Positions 4,670 through 5,105 of a DNA stretch of 5,105 nt are shown piece by piece (the stretch's first letter is position 1; each line of letters begins with the position of its first letter). The DNA lies in assembly GCA_016935935.1 (NCBI GenBank), contig JAFGPZ010000316.1, positions 1 through 5,105 on the forward strand. Direction: 5' to 3'. Position numbers and translations under genes: made by a program. This stretch comes from Deltaproteobacteria bacterium (GTDB taxonomy: Bacteria; Desulfobacterota; Syntrophia; Syntrophales; UBA2210). The notes under the pieces are model-generated. The model was not told where the DNA came from and did not search any database. It saw nothing but the letters and a program-made list of their open reading frames with translations.

Positions 4670-4674
4670 TAGGG
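4650..4674. repeat. Dyad CCCTATC/GATAGGG (copy of the 3026-3061 family)
   Basis: CCCTATC (4650-4656) and GATAGGG (4668-4674) form a 7-bp stem with an 11-base loop. CCCCTATC and CCTGTCGATAG are identical to the outer parts of the dyad at 3023-3061, while the inner spacer is shorter here. It may help end transcription between the convergent asnA and UPF0316 genes, but no T run follows on either strand. Confidence 0.5.
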
Positions 4675-4757
4675 AGTGTCTCAACCTTTCTATTTGCCTG
4701 TCTACTCTTCTGAAAATGGGATGATTGGCTTAATAACAAAGACCATACGGTAAAAGC

Positions 4758-5105
4758 TTATTTGTCCTTTCGGAACGGATTCAGTGTGTATACGAAGTCA
4801 AAAGCATCCGAAAGTTTATACGGGACCAGTTTGTCCTTACTGACATCACTAACCTCTTCGATGGAATAGAACGCATTTGGATTGTGCGTCTTGAGAATGG
4901 CGAGAACATCGCCCACTGCACGTCTCGGAACAATCGTAAAAATGATCTTCATCGGGCCGAAGGCTCCCGTTCCGTCAACACTCGTGATGCCGTAGTTGCT
5001 AGCTTTAAGCGATCCGAACAGAGCTTCGGCATTCTCGTGTGTCAAAATACGCACCAGCATCACCCCCAAGGACAGCTTATCGATTAACGTAACGCCCACG
5101 AAAAC
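4758..5105 (-). CDS. UPF0316 membrane protein, C-terminal DUF2179 part (cut by window edge)
   Basis: The frame is open to the right edge and gives 115 residues without its true start. The GTG at 5097-5099 is an internal valine, since the family continues upstream (VFVGVTLIDKLSLG). UPF0316 proteins have an N-terminal membrane domain (DUF5698, outside this window) and a cytoplasmic DUF2179 domain. Here one sees the junction helix LIDKLSLGVMLVRIL (7-21), then a DUF2179 domain with the TGAFGPMKIIFTIVPRR block (46-62) and the family signature NPNAFYSIEEV (75-85). A variable tail ends in FRKDK. DUF2179 resembles a small ligand-binding regulatory fold, but no ligand is established for this family. 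The gene converges on asnA across 237 bases; no good terminator follows its stop codon. Confidence 0.85.
   Translation of the reverse strand, partial: VFVGVTLIDKLSLGVMLVRILTHENAEALFGSLKASNYGITSVDGTGAFGPMKIIFTIVPRRAVGDVLAILKTHNPNAFYSIEEVSDVSKDKLVPYKLSDAFDFVYTLNPFRKDK

Noticed and set aside
4515..4739. Open frames on both strands between asnA and the UPF0316 gene
   Set aside because: They overlap each other and cover the repeat at 4613-4674; neither has a ribosome site or family resemblance.

Overview
The window is a 5.1 kb piece of a bacterial chromosome with moderate G+C and rather loose gene packing (several intergenic gaps of 200-540 bases). Promoters of the -35/-10 type and purine-rich ribosome binding sites are easy to see. 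The gene set (an AsnA-type asparagine synthetase, a UPF0316/DUF2179 protein, a DUF4332 helix-hairpin-helix protein and a small glycine-zipper membrane protein) points to a Gram-negative, probably anaerobic lineage such as Desulfobacterota or a neighbour. That placement is an inference from gene families and style, and I hold it weakly.

Layout. Bases 1-56 (minus) are the first codons of a metallophosphoesterase that runs off the left edge. Bases 57-200 hold a strong minus-strand promoter followed by a short transcript unit ending in a terminator-like hairpin plus six U. This is either a small RNA with CCUCC-type anti-Shine-Dalgarno loops or an attenuator in front of the phosphoesterase. A related CCGCCTG...CAGGCGG hairpin lies at 345-405, overlapping the end of a small one-pass membrane protein gene (387-593, minus). 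Bases 594-1131 contain no convincing gene but do hold a promoter for the DUF4332 gene (1132-1542, plus). The glycine-zipper gene (1637-1921, plus) follows it with its own putative extended -10 promoter.

Bases 1922-2139 form a convergent gap. A seven-segment membrane protein of unknown function (2140-2967, minus) has a very good promoter so close to its ATG that the mRNA should be leaderless. The 2968-3482 region upstream of asnA is gene-free but unusually rich in dyads and dispersed repeats. asnA itself (3483-4520, plus) is complete and has all family signatures. After a 237-base gap with another repeat copy, the C-terminal part of a UPF0316/DUF2179 protein (4758-5105, minus) enters from the right edge.

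The genes do not form one pathway: each has its own promoter or lies on the opposite strand from its neighbours. The parts most worth attention are non-coding. They are the candidate sRNA/attenuator at 79-163, the imperfect direct repeats on either side of asnA, the CCCCTATC...CCTGTCGATAG dyad family, and the likely leaderless membrane-protein transcript. I saw no CRISPR array, tRNA, rRNA, transposase or recognisable defence system.
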